This document shows, piece after piece, positions 1 to 8,524 of a stretch of 64,000 nt of DNA; position 1 is the stretch's first letter; every line of letters begins with the position of its first letter. Position numbers and translations under genes: made by a program. This DNA comes from Baaleninema simplex PCC 7105 (GTDB taxonomy: Bacteria; Cyanobacteriota; Cyanobacteriia; Cyanobacteriales; Geitlerinemataceae), in assembly GCF_000332355.1 (NCBI RefSeq), contig NZ_KB235957.1, positions 66,069 through 130,068 of the forward strand, written 5' to 3'. The notes beneath the pieces are model-generated. The model had not been told where the DNA came from. It made no database searches and worked only from the letters and a program-made list of their open reading frames with translations.

Positions 1-163
1 TATGCTCTATACAGGTTGCCAGTGTCTTAACCGTTACTCCTGGGCTGCCTACTGGATGAGCCATCCGTATGTTTTCAGCGTGTTACCGCCTTATCAATTA
101 TATTTGATTGCTCGTTTCGGCGCTATCCCCTTCTCTCGCTATCGCATTGTTCAGGGGACGCAC
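1..163 (-). mobile_element. Possible 5' end of a group II intron (partial, runs off the window)
   Basis: Read on the minus strand, position 163 begins GTGCG, the usual first bases of group II introns. A CCCCT/AGGGG stem follows (157-153 with 131-127), closing a loop that contains GCGATAGCGAGAG, a string I associate with domain I of cyanobacterial group II introns. Further stems follow, including ATCAA/TTGAT. No reverse-transcriptase frame is visible, as expected if the rest lies left of position 1. The call rests on remembered motif resemblance and could equally be another structured element. The 5' exon side (164-297) carries a small CCGC-GAA-GCGG hairpin and no gene. Confidence 0.4.
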
Positions 164-297
164 CTCAACTCACCGCCGCTTCACCACCCCCTAACCGCTT
201 CGCGGTATAGGCGGAGTACTGCGACGGATCTTGATAGAAACGGTTTCATCGACGATCGCACCCTCGATCGAAGGAGATGCGAGGGTGCTAAGTAAAT

Positions 298-567
298 CTA
301 CCGGGCGGGGGATGGCGTCCGAACGATCGCACTCGGTTCGCGATCGCGCGATCGCCGAACTCGAATCGGCGGACGAGACAGTTCGCTGACAAAGACGATC
401 GCCATCGCCACCAACCCTAACACCAGCAGCCAATTTAGAGATTCGTCGCGATCGTGTTGCAAGTCGCGGGAGAAGTCGCAGTTGATGCAACTCCATTGGG
501 TTTCGCTACTGCGAACGATCGTGTGACGTCCGCATTTCGGACATTCGAGAGCCGTGCGATCGAACAT
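298..567 (-). CDS. Small zinc-ribbon protein with one membrane segment
   Basis: The 89-residue product starts MFDRTALECPKC and has two CxxC pairs (CPKCG and CINC) forming a zinc-ribbon, then one hydrophobic helix (LLVLGLVAMAIVFV) and an arginine-rich tail. I prefer the ATG at 567 over the longer frame to 651, because the upstream residues are cysteine-rich but otherwise unstructured and the ribbon begins straight after this start. It is probably a membrane-anchored protein with the ribbon in the cytoplasm. No function can be assigned, and no neighbour forms an obvious operon with it. Confidence 0.6.
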   Translation of the reverse strand: MFDRTALECPKCGRHTIVRSSETQWSCINCDFSRDLQHDRDESLNWLLVLGLVAMAIVFVSELSRPPIRVRRSRDREPSAIVRTPSPAR

Positions 568-1157
568 TTGTAAAACCCCACTTTTACAGCAGTAGGGTGC
601 GTGACTCGAACAATCGGATGTCGAACGTGAGACCCATAAATCATCACGCACCGCTTTTACAGCAGTTAGCAGCGAACAGCGAACTGTCCGATTACCAAAT
701 GTTGCGTTCGAGGGTGTAGTTAGCGTAAAGGTCGAATTGAGGATGAGGTTGGGGAACAGAGAGGGTCTCGAACAATTCGCGAAGTCCCCCCAGCCAATGG
801 ATACATCCCTGACGGTTTCGTTGCGTCCGAACTCGGGGACGAACGAGAGGTTGAGATGGCTTGGAAATTACGCGATCGCGAGCCATCGTGACATGAAGTT
901 GGCGCATAGTCGTACCCTGAAATCGATCGCTGTCGCTCCCCGACACTCCCATTCACATCGCGGAACGAAGCGTTCTCTATCTCTATAGTCGTCGGTATCT
1001 CCGCAAAAATTGGGGTGACGCCTGACCTAGACGAGAAAATTTACGTGACTTTACTGAGATGCCTCCTCGATATTTTTATGTTACATACATACTACAAAAA
1101 CGTCAAGAAAAGAATCCGCCCAAATTTCTAAATTCAAGACGAACTCTCTAACGCTCT
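568..1157. other. Gene-poor stretch, no assignable feature
   Basis: No recognisable gene. CTTTTACAGCAGT-like sequence occurs twice (around 582-594 and 651-663). A minus-strand frame at 692-907 (71 codons from an internal ATG) ends in a protein-like stretch containing FDLYANYTLERN, but I recognise no family and it may be a remnant. An AT-rich segment from about 1040 to 1130 contains ACATACATACTAC. Confidence 0.4.
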
Positions 1158-3233
1158 CTAGCGAGACAATTGCAAGCGATCGAGGACGAAAGCGTATTCA
1201 AAGGCAATTTCGCGTAAATAGCCGTAACGCCCCGATGCGCCGCCGTGACCTGCTTCCATATTCGTTTTGAGCAATAACAGGTTGTCGTCAGTTTTGAGCG
1301 ATCGCAATTTCGCCGTCCACTTCGCCGGTTCCCAATACTTCACCCGAGCGTCGTGCAATCCTGCTAACACTAACAAATGAGGATAGTCTCGTTTGTGAAC
1401 GTTGTCGTAAGGAGAATACGACAACATATAGTTGTAGTACGGCTCCTCGTTGGGATTGCCCCACTCGTCCCATTCGATCGCCGACAGGGGTAAATCGGGG
1501 TTGAGAATCGTCGTGACCACGTCTACGAAAGGAACGTCTGCAACCGCGACCTCGAACAACTCGGGGCGTTCGTTGAGAACCGCTCCCACGAGCAACCCTC
1601 CCGCACTTCCACCAGAAATCGCCAGGCGATCGCTTCTCGTCCACCCTTGAGCGATGAGGTGTTCGGCGCAGGCGATAAAATCGGTAAACGTATTGTATTT
1701 CTTAAAAAGTTTCCCCGCTTCGTACCACGGACGCCCCATTTCTCCGCCACCGCGCACGTGAGCGATCGCAAACACCACACCGCGATCGAGCAGAGAAACG
1801 CGCGTAGAGCGGAACGACACCGGATAAGGAATCCCGTAAGAACCGTATCCCGTCAGCCATAGCGGATGAGAACCGTCGCGATCGCAATTTTGGCGGCGAT
1901 ACACCACCGAAATGGGGATTTGCGTTCCGTCAGACGCCGTCGCATAGAGTCGCTCGCTGACGTACTGCGCGCGATCGTACCCCAACACGGGGGTTTCCTT
2001 CTTCAGTTCCAACGTTCCGCTGTCGAAGTGGTAGTCGAAGACCGACGGCGGCGTCACCAGCGAGGTATAGTTCAACCGCAGATAAGACGCCTCGAACTCG
2101 TAATTGTCGCCAAACGAGACGTGATAGGTGGGTTCGGGAAAGGCGATCGCCTGGTAGCGTTTCGTCGCCACGTCCCAGACGCTCACTTGCGGAAGTCCGT
2201 TTTTGCGCTCGAACAACACGAGACGGTTGGCAAAGGGCAACACCCGCACTAACATCGTATCGTCGCGGTGGGGAATCACCGTTTCCCACTGCTGCGGGCG
2301 ATCGATCGGCGCTTTCACCAGTTGAAAGTTCGTCGCGTTCTCGTTCGTCCGAATATAGAATTCATCGCCGTGGTGTTCGAGGCTATATTCGATTCCCACG
2401 TCTCGAGGACGCACCACCCGGAACGCCTCGCGAGGGCGATCGGCGTCGAGAAACCAGATTTCCGAAGTGACTTTACTTTCCGACGCCAACAAAATATAGG
2501 CGTCACTGTGAGTTTTGGCGATCGACAAATAAAACGCCTTATCGTCCTCAGCATAAACGAACTCGTCCGTCGCCGGATCGTCCCCCAAGCGGTGGCGATA
2601 AACTTGGTAAGGGCGATAGCTGTCGTCGAGTTGCGTGTAAAACACCGTGCAGTTGTCGTTTCCCCACGCAAACGACGGATCCACGTTGTCGATGCGTTCT
2701 GGATACGGGCGATCGCCGTCGAGATCGCGGAAAAACAGCGTATAGCGTTCGTCTCCCGTCGTATCGATGGCGTAGGCGAGAATGCGGTGGTTGGGACTCA
2801 CCGCACAGATTCCCAAATTGAAGAACTCGCAGCCTTCAGCGAGTTGGTTGCTGTCGAGGAGAATTTCTTCAGGTGCGTCTTCGTCCTTAAAGCGACGACA
2901 GAAGATGTCGTAGGGTTTTCCGGCTTCCGTGCGTCGGTAGTACAGATAATCGCCGTGACGGTAGGGAACCTCTCGATCGGTTTCCTGAATGCGCCCCAAC
3001 ATTTCTGCATAGAGCGTTTCGCGAAAATCCGATAAATGGTCGGTCATCGTGTCGGTGTAGGCGTTTTCCGCTTCTAAATAGGCGATGACCTCGGGATTTT
3101 CGGCGTCTGAGAGCCAGTGGTAGTTATCGACTCGAGGCGTCGCCCCGCCGTCGAAGTCGTTTTTAAACACGTGCGGTCGAACTTTAGCTCGAGGAGGATT
3201 CGCGGGAGTGAAAGTTGTGGGGTGTTGTTCCAT
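1158..3233 (-). CDS. ptrB: Oligopeptidase B (S9A prolyl oligopeptidase family)
   Basis: Serine peptidase that cuts short peptides after basic residues in the cytoplasm. The 691-residue product has the family layout: an N-terminal beta-propeller gate and a C-terminal alpha/beta-hydrolase domain. The nucleophile is Ser543 in GGSAGG, with Asp628 (LHDARV) and His663 (EAGHGG). The Ser-Asp and Ser-His spacings, 85 and 120, equal those I recall for E. coli OpB. The start is kept at 3233 because PHVFKNDF...RVDNYHWL near the N-terminus already matches the family and no later Met is suitable. The first 50 bases overlap the 3' end of the upstream ABC ATPase gene, so the two are probably co-transcribed. 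Confidence 0.93.
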   Translation of the reverse strand: MEQHPTTFTPANPPRAKVRPHVFKNDFDGGATPRVDNYHWLSDAENPEVIAYLEAENAYTDTMTDHLSDFRETLYAEMLGRIQETDREVPYRHGDYLYYRRTEAGKPYDIFCRRFKDEDAPEEILLDSNQLAEGCEFFNLGICAVSPNHRILAYAIDTTGDERYTLFFRDLDGDRPYPERIDNVDPSFAWGNDNCTVFYTQLDDSYRPYQVYRHRLGDDPATDEFVYAEDDKAFYLSIAKTHSDAYILLASESKVTSEIWFLDADRPREAFRVVRPRDVGIEYSLEHHGDEFYIRTNENATNFQLVKAPIDRPQQWETVIPHRDDTMLVRVLPFANRLVLFERKNGLPQVSVWDVATKRYQAIAFPEPTYHVSFGDNYEFEASYLRLNYTSLVTPPSVFDYHFDSGTLELKKETPVLGYDRAQYVSERLYATASDGTQIPISVVYRRQNCDRDGSHPLWLTGYGSYGIPYPVSFRSTRVSLLDRGVVFAIAHVRGGGEMGRPWYEAGKLFKKYNTFTDFIACAEHLIAQGWTRSDRLAISGGSAGGLLVGAVLNERPELFEVAVADVPFVDVVTTILNPDLPLSAIEWDEWGNPNEEPYYNYMLSYSPYDNVHKRDYPHLLVLAGLHDARVKYWEPAKWTAKLRSLKTDDNLLLLKTNMEAGHGGASGRYGYLREIAFEYAFVLDRLQLSR

Positions 3234-4080
3234 CAGAATCGAGAGTACAGGAGGGGTGAACGTGAGGGATCAGACTGTGGGGTTTTTCCAAACCGCGCTC
3301 GGCCATCAAGCGCTCGTCACCTAAAATATCCCTCGGAGAGCCATCGGCCACGAGACGACCGCCATCGAGGAGAAGGACGCGATCGCACACTTCCAAAATT
3401 AGATCGAGATCGTGAGAAGCGATCGCCGAAGTTTCCCGAGAAGTTTGTAAAAATTGAATCAGACGACGGCGCGATTGCAAATCGAGATTCGCACTTGGCT
3501 CGTCATACAGGACTAACTTCGGACGCATCGCGAGAATTCCCGCGATCGCCACCATGCGTTTCTGTCCTCCAGACAAATGGTGTGGTGGGCGATCGGCCAG
3601 AGCAGTTACCCCCGTCAGTTCGAGGGCGTCGCGCACGTGGGCGTTGGCAATTTCGGGGGACAATCCCATATTTTGCACCCCAAAGGCCACATCGTCCCAC
3701 ACCGTCGGCGAAAACAGTTGGTCGCTGGGATTTTGAAACACCAGTCCCACCTCGGGACGAAACGCACCGGGAATCACGGGTTCTCCAAACACCCGAACCT
3801 CGCCCGACGTGGGTTTGAGTACCCCACAAATCGCTAAGAATAGGGTTGTTTTTCCGGCTCCGTTAGGGCCGATGAGTCCGACTCGTTCTCCCACCTCGAT
3901 TTGTAAGTCGAGATCTTGCAGGACTGGTCTGAGAGTGGGATACGCAAATGTCAAACGGTGCAGTTCGATGGCAGGAGTCGAGGACGACTTAGCCTCGAAG
4001 GAAGTTCGCGCGTTTGCAGCCACGGGTTCTGTTCTGACATCTAAAGGGTTCTCTGTTGAGAAGTTAACGCATCGACGCAA
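3184..4080 (-). CDS. ECF/CbiO-type ABC transporter ATP-binding protein
   Basis: ATPase subunit of an energy-coupling-factor or cobalt/nickel-type importer. It has Walker A (GPNGAGKTT), the signature LSGGQKRM, Walker B (LVLYDEP) and the H-loop ASHD. The opening AIELHRLTFAYP is typical of CbiO/EcfA. The 298-residue length includes about 35 N-terminal residues before the fold, so a later start is possible. The C-terminal tail overlaps the start of oligopeptidase B by 50 bases. No transmembrane EcfT/CbiQ or substrate-binding partner is encoded nearby, so the ATPase must work with components encoded elsewhere. The substrate (cobalt, nickel or a vitamin) cannot be told from the sequence. Confidence 0.85.
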   Translation of the reverse strand: MRRCVNFSTENPLDVRTEPVAANARTSFEAKSSSTPAIELHRLTFAYPTLRPVLQDLDLQIEVGERVGLIGPNGAGKTTLFLAICGVLKPTSGEVRVFGEPVIPGAFRPEVGLVFQNPSDQLFSPTVWDDVAFGVQNMGLSPEIANAHVRDALELTGVTALADRPPHHLSGGQKRMVAIAGILAMRPKLVLYDEPSANLDLQSRRRLIQFLQTSRETSAIASHDLDLILEVCDRVLLLDGGRLVADGSPRDILGDERLMAERGLEKPHSLIPHVHPSCTLDSDGTTPHNFHSRESSSS

Positions 4081-4264
4081 ATTTTGGGGCGATCGCCCTG
4101 GGCGAGAGGGGGAGATGATAGGTTATGAGGTTATGAGTGGTTGGGGCGGTGCGTGGCGTGACGCGGGAACAATCCATCGATCTAACTTCAGACTACATTT
4201 TTCGGCCGGGTCACACACCCTTGTCTGTTGCGATAATGAAGACACTGTTTACTGAAAACTGTCC

Positions 4265-4313
4265 TCACTGCTGGCTGCCCACTGCTGGCTGCTCACTGCT
4301 CGCTGCTCACTGC
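4265..4313 (+). repeat. Short imperfect tandem repeat
   Basis: CACTGCTGGCTGC-like units of about 14-15 bases are repeated three to four times just before sppA. This is one of several low-complexity intergenic tracts in the window, alongside 49800-49975 and 56170-56537. Confidence 0.6.
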
Positions 4314-4341
4314 AAAACGCGCACCCTACGACTGTAAAAAT

Positions 4342-6147
4342 ATGCGGGATTTTATAAAAAACATATTCGCCACCATCGTCGGCTTGATCCTCTTTTCCGT
4401 CATTGGGTTTGGGGGACTGATTTTCCTGGCCGTCACTGCGGCTTTACGAGATACGGGCGGCCCCCGCGTTAAAGACGATTCGTTACTGGTTCTCGATTTA
4501 GCGGTGAACATCGAGGACACCGAACCGATCTCGACTACAGGGGAAGCCTTACAACGCGCTTTAGACGACGAAGACGCCCGAACGCTGCCCCTGCGAGACG
4601 TGGTCAACGCGATCGATACCGCCGCCGAGGACGATCGCATCGTGGGACTGTTCGTGCAAGGAACTCCCGGAACCATGGAAACGGGATACGCCAACCTCAT
4701 CGAAGTCCGCGCCGCCCTCGATCGCTTCCGAGACAGCGGAAAACCCATCATCGCTCACGATCGCGATTGGACCGAACGAGAATACTACCTCGCATCGACG
4801 GCGAACGAACTCTCGATCGATCCCCTCGGGGTCATGATTCTCAACGGCTTGAGTGCTGAAACCACCTTCCTCGCTGAAGCGTTCGATCGATACGGAATCG
4901 GCGTACAGGTGGTGCGCGTCGGCGAGTTCAAATCCGCCGTCGAACCCTTTATCCGCAGCAACTACAGCAACGAAAACCGCCAACAACTCCAAGACTTCCT
5001 GACCGACATTTGGAACGAGTTCGCCGATACCGTCAGCGAACACCGCGAACTCACCGCCCAGCAAATTCGCACCCTCGCCAGTGCGAGGGGACTGCTGCAA
5101 GCTGAGGAAGCCGTGGGATACCAAGCGATCGATCGCGTCGCCTACGACGATGAAATTATCGCGCGACTCAAGGAACTCACCAACGTGACCGACGCCGACG
5201 AATCCTTCCGACGCATTAGCCTCGGTCGCTATATCGAGAGTACTAACCCCAACGGAGACCGCGATGTCGTCGGAAACAGCGATCGCGAAATTGCGGTGAT
5301 CTACGCTGAAGGCCCTATCGTCGAAGGAGAAGGGGGCGTCCGACAAATCGGCGGCGATCGCTTTGCGAAACAACTGCGAGACTTGCGCCTCGACGAAGAT
5401 GTCAAAGCGGTGGTGTTGCGCGTCAACAGTCCCGGTGGAAGCGCGATCGCCTCGGAAACGATCAAACGAGAAGTCGAACTCATCCGCCAAGAAAAACCCA
5501 TCGTCGTGTCGATGGGGAACGTCGCCGCTTCTGGAGGTTATTGGATTTCGATGGCGGCCACCGAAATCGTCGCCCAACCCAACACCATCACCGGTTCGAT
5601 CGGCGTATTCGGCGTATTCTTCAACGTCCAAGAAATCGGGAACGAAAACGGGATTACCTGGGACGTGGTCAAAACCTCTCCCCTAGCCGACTTCGACACC
5701 GCCTCCCGCCCGAAAACCGAAGAAGAACTCGCCATCCTCCAAGGCTTCGTCAACACCATCTACCAACGGTTTATCCGAGAAGTTTCGACCTGGCGAGAGT
5801 TACCCCTCGATCGCGTCCGAGATATTGCCAAAGGACGGGTTTGGTCGGGACTCGACGCGGCGGAACAGGGCTTAGTCGATCGCCTCGGCGGTCTGGAAAC
5901 GGCCGTTGAGACGGCCGCCGAACTGGCCGAACTCGGCGAAAATTGGACGGTGCAGGAATATCCCCGCATCAAGAGTTTTGAAGAACAACTGCTCGAAGAT
6001 CTCTTCGGAACGCCCGACGAGTCGGCCTTACCGGAACCTTTAGAGGAGATTTGGAGCGACCTGCAAACGACTCTGGAAGACCTCAGTACCTATAACGATC
6101 CTCGGGGAGCTTATATGCGACTGCCATTTTCGATCGAGGTCGAATAA
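4342..6147 (+). CDS. sppA: Signal peptide peptidase SppA, long form
   Basis: Membrane-bound S49 serine protease that degrades cleaved signal peptides. In cyanobacteria it has also been linked to light acclimation. The product is 601 residues, with one N-terminal membrane helix (about 8-33) and two tandem S49 domains. The general base is Lys197 (VGEFKSAVEPF) in the first domain and the nucleophile Ser397 (NVAASGGYWIS) in the second, 200 residues apart as in E. coli SppA (K209/S409). NSPGGSA upstream of the Ser is also conserved. The CHASE4 cyclase gene starts 10 bases after the stop, which suggests a shared transcript. Confidence 0.94.
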   Translation: MRDFIKNIFATIVGLILFSVIGFGGLIFLAVTAALRDTGGPRVKDDSLLVLDLAVNIEDTEPISTTGEALQRALDDEDARTLPLRDVVNAIDTAAEDDRIVGLFVQGTPGTMETGYANLIEVRAALDRFRDSGKPIIAHDRDWTEREYYLASTANELSIDPLGVMILNGLSAETTFLAEAFDRYGIGVQVVRVGEFKSAVEPFIRSNYSNENRQQLQDFLTDIWNEFADTVSEHRELTAQQIRTLASARGLLQAEEAVGYQAIDRVAYDDEIIARLKELTNVTDADESFRRISLGRYIESTNPNGDRDVVGNSDREIAVIYAEGPIVEGEGGVRQIGGDRFAKQLRDLRLDEDVKAVVLRVNSPGGSAIASETIKREVELIRQEKPIVVSMGNVAASGGYWISMAATEIVAQPNTITGSIGVFGVFFNVQEIGNENGITWDVVKTSPLADFDTASRPKTEEELAILQGFVNTIYQRFIREVSTWRELPLDRVRDIAKGRVWSGLDAAEQGLVDRLGGLETAVETAAELAELGENWTVQEYPRIKSFEEQLLEDLFGTPDESALPEPLEEIWSDLQTTLEDLSTYNDPRGAYMRLPFSIEVE

Positions 6148-6156
6148 ACTGGCGCT

Positions 6157-7950
6157 ATGAGTTTGCGTCAAAAAACCCTTCTCCTCATCGGGCTGATTCT
6201 CGTAGGGTCGATCGCCTTACTGTCGTCTAGCCTCGCAACGATTTTGTTGCTGCGTTTCGCCCAGGTCGAAACACAGCATACCCGACGGAACGTCGAACGG
6301 GCGAGATCGGCCTTGCAAGCGGAAATTAACGCGCTCGATCGCACGGCTCTCGACTGGGCGGCTTGGGACGATACCTATAACTACATCGAAACCCAAAACG
6401 AAGGTTATCGCGATCGCAATCTCGTCGACCAAACTTTTCTCAACCTCGAACTCAACCTGTTGGTGTTGCTCGATCGCGAGGAAACCCCCGTCTTCGCCCG
6501 AGGGTACGATTTCCATCAGAGACAGCCGACCCCAGTTCCCGAAGCCCTCTTAAATACTCTGTTTCCTCAGAAGATTTTCGCCAACGGCCTCGATTTCGAT
6601 CGCTCCCAAAAAGGCTTACTGTTGCTCTCAGAGGGGATTCTGGCCGTGTCGGCTCGCCCCATCCTTCCCAGCAACGAAACGGGGCCGACGCGGGGGATTC
6701 TACTGATGGGACAGTATTGGGATCGCGATCGCCTCGCCCAACTCGAACAGCGAACTCAACTTCAGATTTCGCTCTATCGCCTCAACAGCGATGAGGTTCC
6801 CGAAGATGTGGCTCGAATTCGCCGTCAAATCGGGCCGGTGAAGACAAACGGCGATCGCGATCGCGCTTCCCCCATTTTCACCCAAGTTCTCGATCGCGAC
6901 ACCATCGCCGGTTACACCCTCCTCGACGATCTCTTTGGAAAACCGATCGTGTTGCTGCGCGTCGAACTCCCCCGCGACATCTACCGCCAGGGTCAAATCG
7001 CCCTACGCTACCTCATCGGTTCGGTTCTCGTCGTCGGGTTGCTGCTGGGCGGGGCGATCGTGTTACTACTCGAAAAACTCGTATTGCGGCGTCTGAGCCA
7101 TCTCAGCCACGAGGTTCGAGAAATCGGAACCAGCAACGATTTATCCTTGCGCGTCCGCGAAACGGGAAACGACGAACTCAGCAGCCTCGCCCACAGCGTC
7201 AACGGAATGTTAGAAAGCTTAGAAACGGGAGCGAAAGCCCTCGCCGAAGAACGAGAACGCGCTGAAAACCTACTCCTAAATATTTTGCCCGAAACCATCG
7301 TCGATCGCCTCAAACACGACCGCAGTGCGATCGCCGAAAGTTTCGACGAGGTGAGTATTTTATTCGCCGACATCGTCGGATTTACCCCTCTTTCAGCCCG
7401 GCTGACCCCCATCGAACTCGTGGATTTACTCAACCTCATGTTTTCCACGTTCGATCGCCTCGCCGAACAGTTCGGACTCGAAAAAATCAAAACCATCGGC
7501 GATGCGTATATGGTCGCCTCTGGCTTACCCGTCCCCCGTTCCGACCACGCCGAAGCGATGGCAGAAATGGCCTTAGAAATGCAAGCGGCTGTCCGACGTT
7601 TTCACAACGAAGGCGGTCATACATTTCAAATTCGCATCGGCATCAATACCGGTGTCGTCGTCGCTGGCGTGATCGGCACTAAAAAGTTTATTTACGACCT
7701 TTGGGGCGATGCTGTCAACGTTGCCAGTCGTATGGAATCGTCGGGCGAACCGGGACGAATTCAAGTCACGCAAGCCACTTACAACATTTTAAAAAATAAG
7801 TACATTTTGGAAAGTCGAGGAACCGTCAAGGTCAAAGGAAAAGGTGAAATGTCAACCTATTGGCTCAAAGGACGCCAAGAAACCAATAATGTTGAAAATA
7901 TAGCGAGCGATGATTACTCTGAACCTCCAACCCAGCCTACAGCTCACTGA
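6157..7950 (+). CDS. CHASE4-HAMP adenylate cyclase
   Basis: Membrane receptor predicted to make cAMP. Order: TM1 (about 7-33), extracytoplasmic CHASE4 sensor (40-265), TM2 (285-306), HAMP (306-357), class III cyclase (395-570). Metal ligands are Asp405 (FADIVGF) and Asp449 (TIGD). Lys445 (IKTIGDAY) and Asp514 (YDLWGDAVN) are the adenine-selecting residues; guanylate cyclases carry Glu and Cys there. Arg525 (NVASRME) completes the site. The sensor resembles that of the hybrid kinase at 56537-60751 (WAAWDDTY versus YAEWDDTY). The gene follows sppA by 9 bases, and its last 41 bases overlap the Uma2 gene. Confidence 0.92.
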   Translation: MSLRQKTLLLIGLILVGSIALLSSSLATILLLRFAQVETQHTRRNVERARSALQAEINALDRTALDWAAWDDTYNYIETQNEGYRDRNLVDQTFLNLELNLLVLLDREETPVFARGYDFHQRQPTPVPEALLNTLFPQKIFANGLDFDRSQKGLLLLSEGILAVSARPILPSNETGPTRGILLMGQYWDRDRLAQLEQRTQLQISLYRLNSDEVPEDVARIRRQIGPVKTNGDRDRASPIFTQVLDRDTIAGYTLLDDLFGKPIVLLRVELPRDIYRQGQIALRYLIGSVLVVGLLLGGAIVLLLEKLVLRRLSHLSHEVREIGTSNDLSLRVRETGNDELSSLAHSVNGMLESLETGAKALAEERERAENLLLNILPETIVDRLKHDRSAIAESFDEVSILFADIVGFTPLSARLTPIELVDLLNLMFSTFDRLAEQFGLEKIKTIGDAYMVASGLPVPRSDHAEAMAEMALEMQAAVRRFHNEGGHTFQIRIGINTGVVVAGVIGTKKFIYDLWGDAVNVASRMESSGEPGRIQVTQATYNILKNKYILESRGTVKVKGKGEMSTYWLKGRQETNNVENIASDDYSEPPTQPTAH

Positions 7951-8485
7951 CGAAACCTTCGAGGAACTTTGCCGCAGTAATCCCGATTTACGACTCGAAC
8001 GAACGGCTCGAGGAGAACTCATCGCCATGCCCCCCAGCGGAAGTGAAACGGGTCGTCAAAACTTGGGATTAAGCGCCCAACTTTGGCTTTGGAACCAACA
8101 AACTAAACTCGGAGTTGCTTTCGACTCCTCCGCCGGATTTACGCTGCCAAACGGCGCGATTCGCGCTCCCGATGCGGCTTGGATTGCTAATTCCCGTTGG
8201 AACCTGCTTTCTCGGGAGCAACGCCGAAAGTTTGCCCCCATTTGTCCCGACTTTGTCGCAGAACTGCGTTCGCCCACCGACGATTTAGAAGTTCTCAACG
8301 CTAAGCTTCAAGAATATATTGAAAACGGCGCTCGCTTAGGATGGCTTCTCGATCCCGAAACGCAACGAGTATACTGTTATCGTCCCGACCAACCCGTCCA
8401 AATTTTAGAAAACCCAAAAACTGTATCAGAAGCAGACATTTTACCCAATTTTATTTTAAACCTCAAATTAGTGTTTGGGGATTAA
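7910..8485 (+). CDS. Uma2 family (DUF820) nuclease-like protein
   Basis: A 191-residue member of the Uma2 family, which has a PD-(D/E)xK restriction-endonuclease-like fold and is greatly expanded in cyanobacteria. Family landmarks are the opening LTDETFEELCRSNPDLRLERTARGELIAMPPSG, cut here to its sense rather than its full alignment, plus APDAAWI with the catalytic-type Asp, and FVAELRSPTDDLE giving the E-x-R/K type motif. The biological substrate of the family is unknown. The start overlaps the cyclase gene by 41 bases in another frame. The length is normal, so this copy looks intact, unlike the truncated Uma2 at 19571-19881. Confidence 0.85.
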   Translation: MITLNLQPSLQLTDETFEELCRSNPDLRLERTARGELIAMPPSGSETGRQNLGLSAQLWLWNQQTKLGVAFDSSAGFTLPNGAIRAPDAAWIANSRWNLLSREQRRKFAPICPDFVAELRSPTDDLEVLNAKLQEYIENGARLGWLLDPETQRVYCYRPDQPVQILENPKTVSEADILPNFILNLKLVFGD

Positions 8486-8524
8486 CACAAATCTTCTCTG
8501 TGTCCTCTGTGTCTCTGTGGTGAA

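Noticed and set aside
4561-5631. 356-codon minus-strand frame inside sppA
   Set aside because: It lies wholly opposite an intact sppA with catalytic Lys and Ser.
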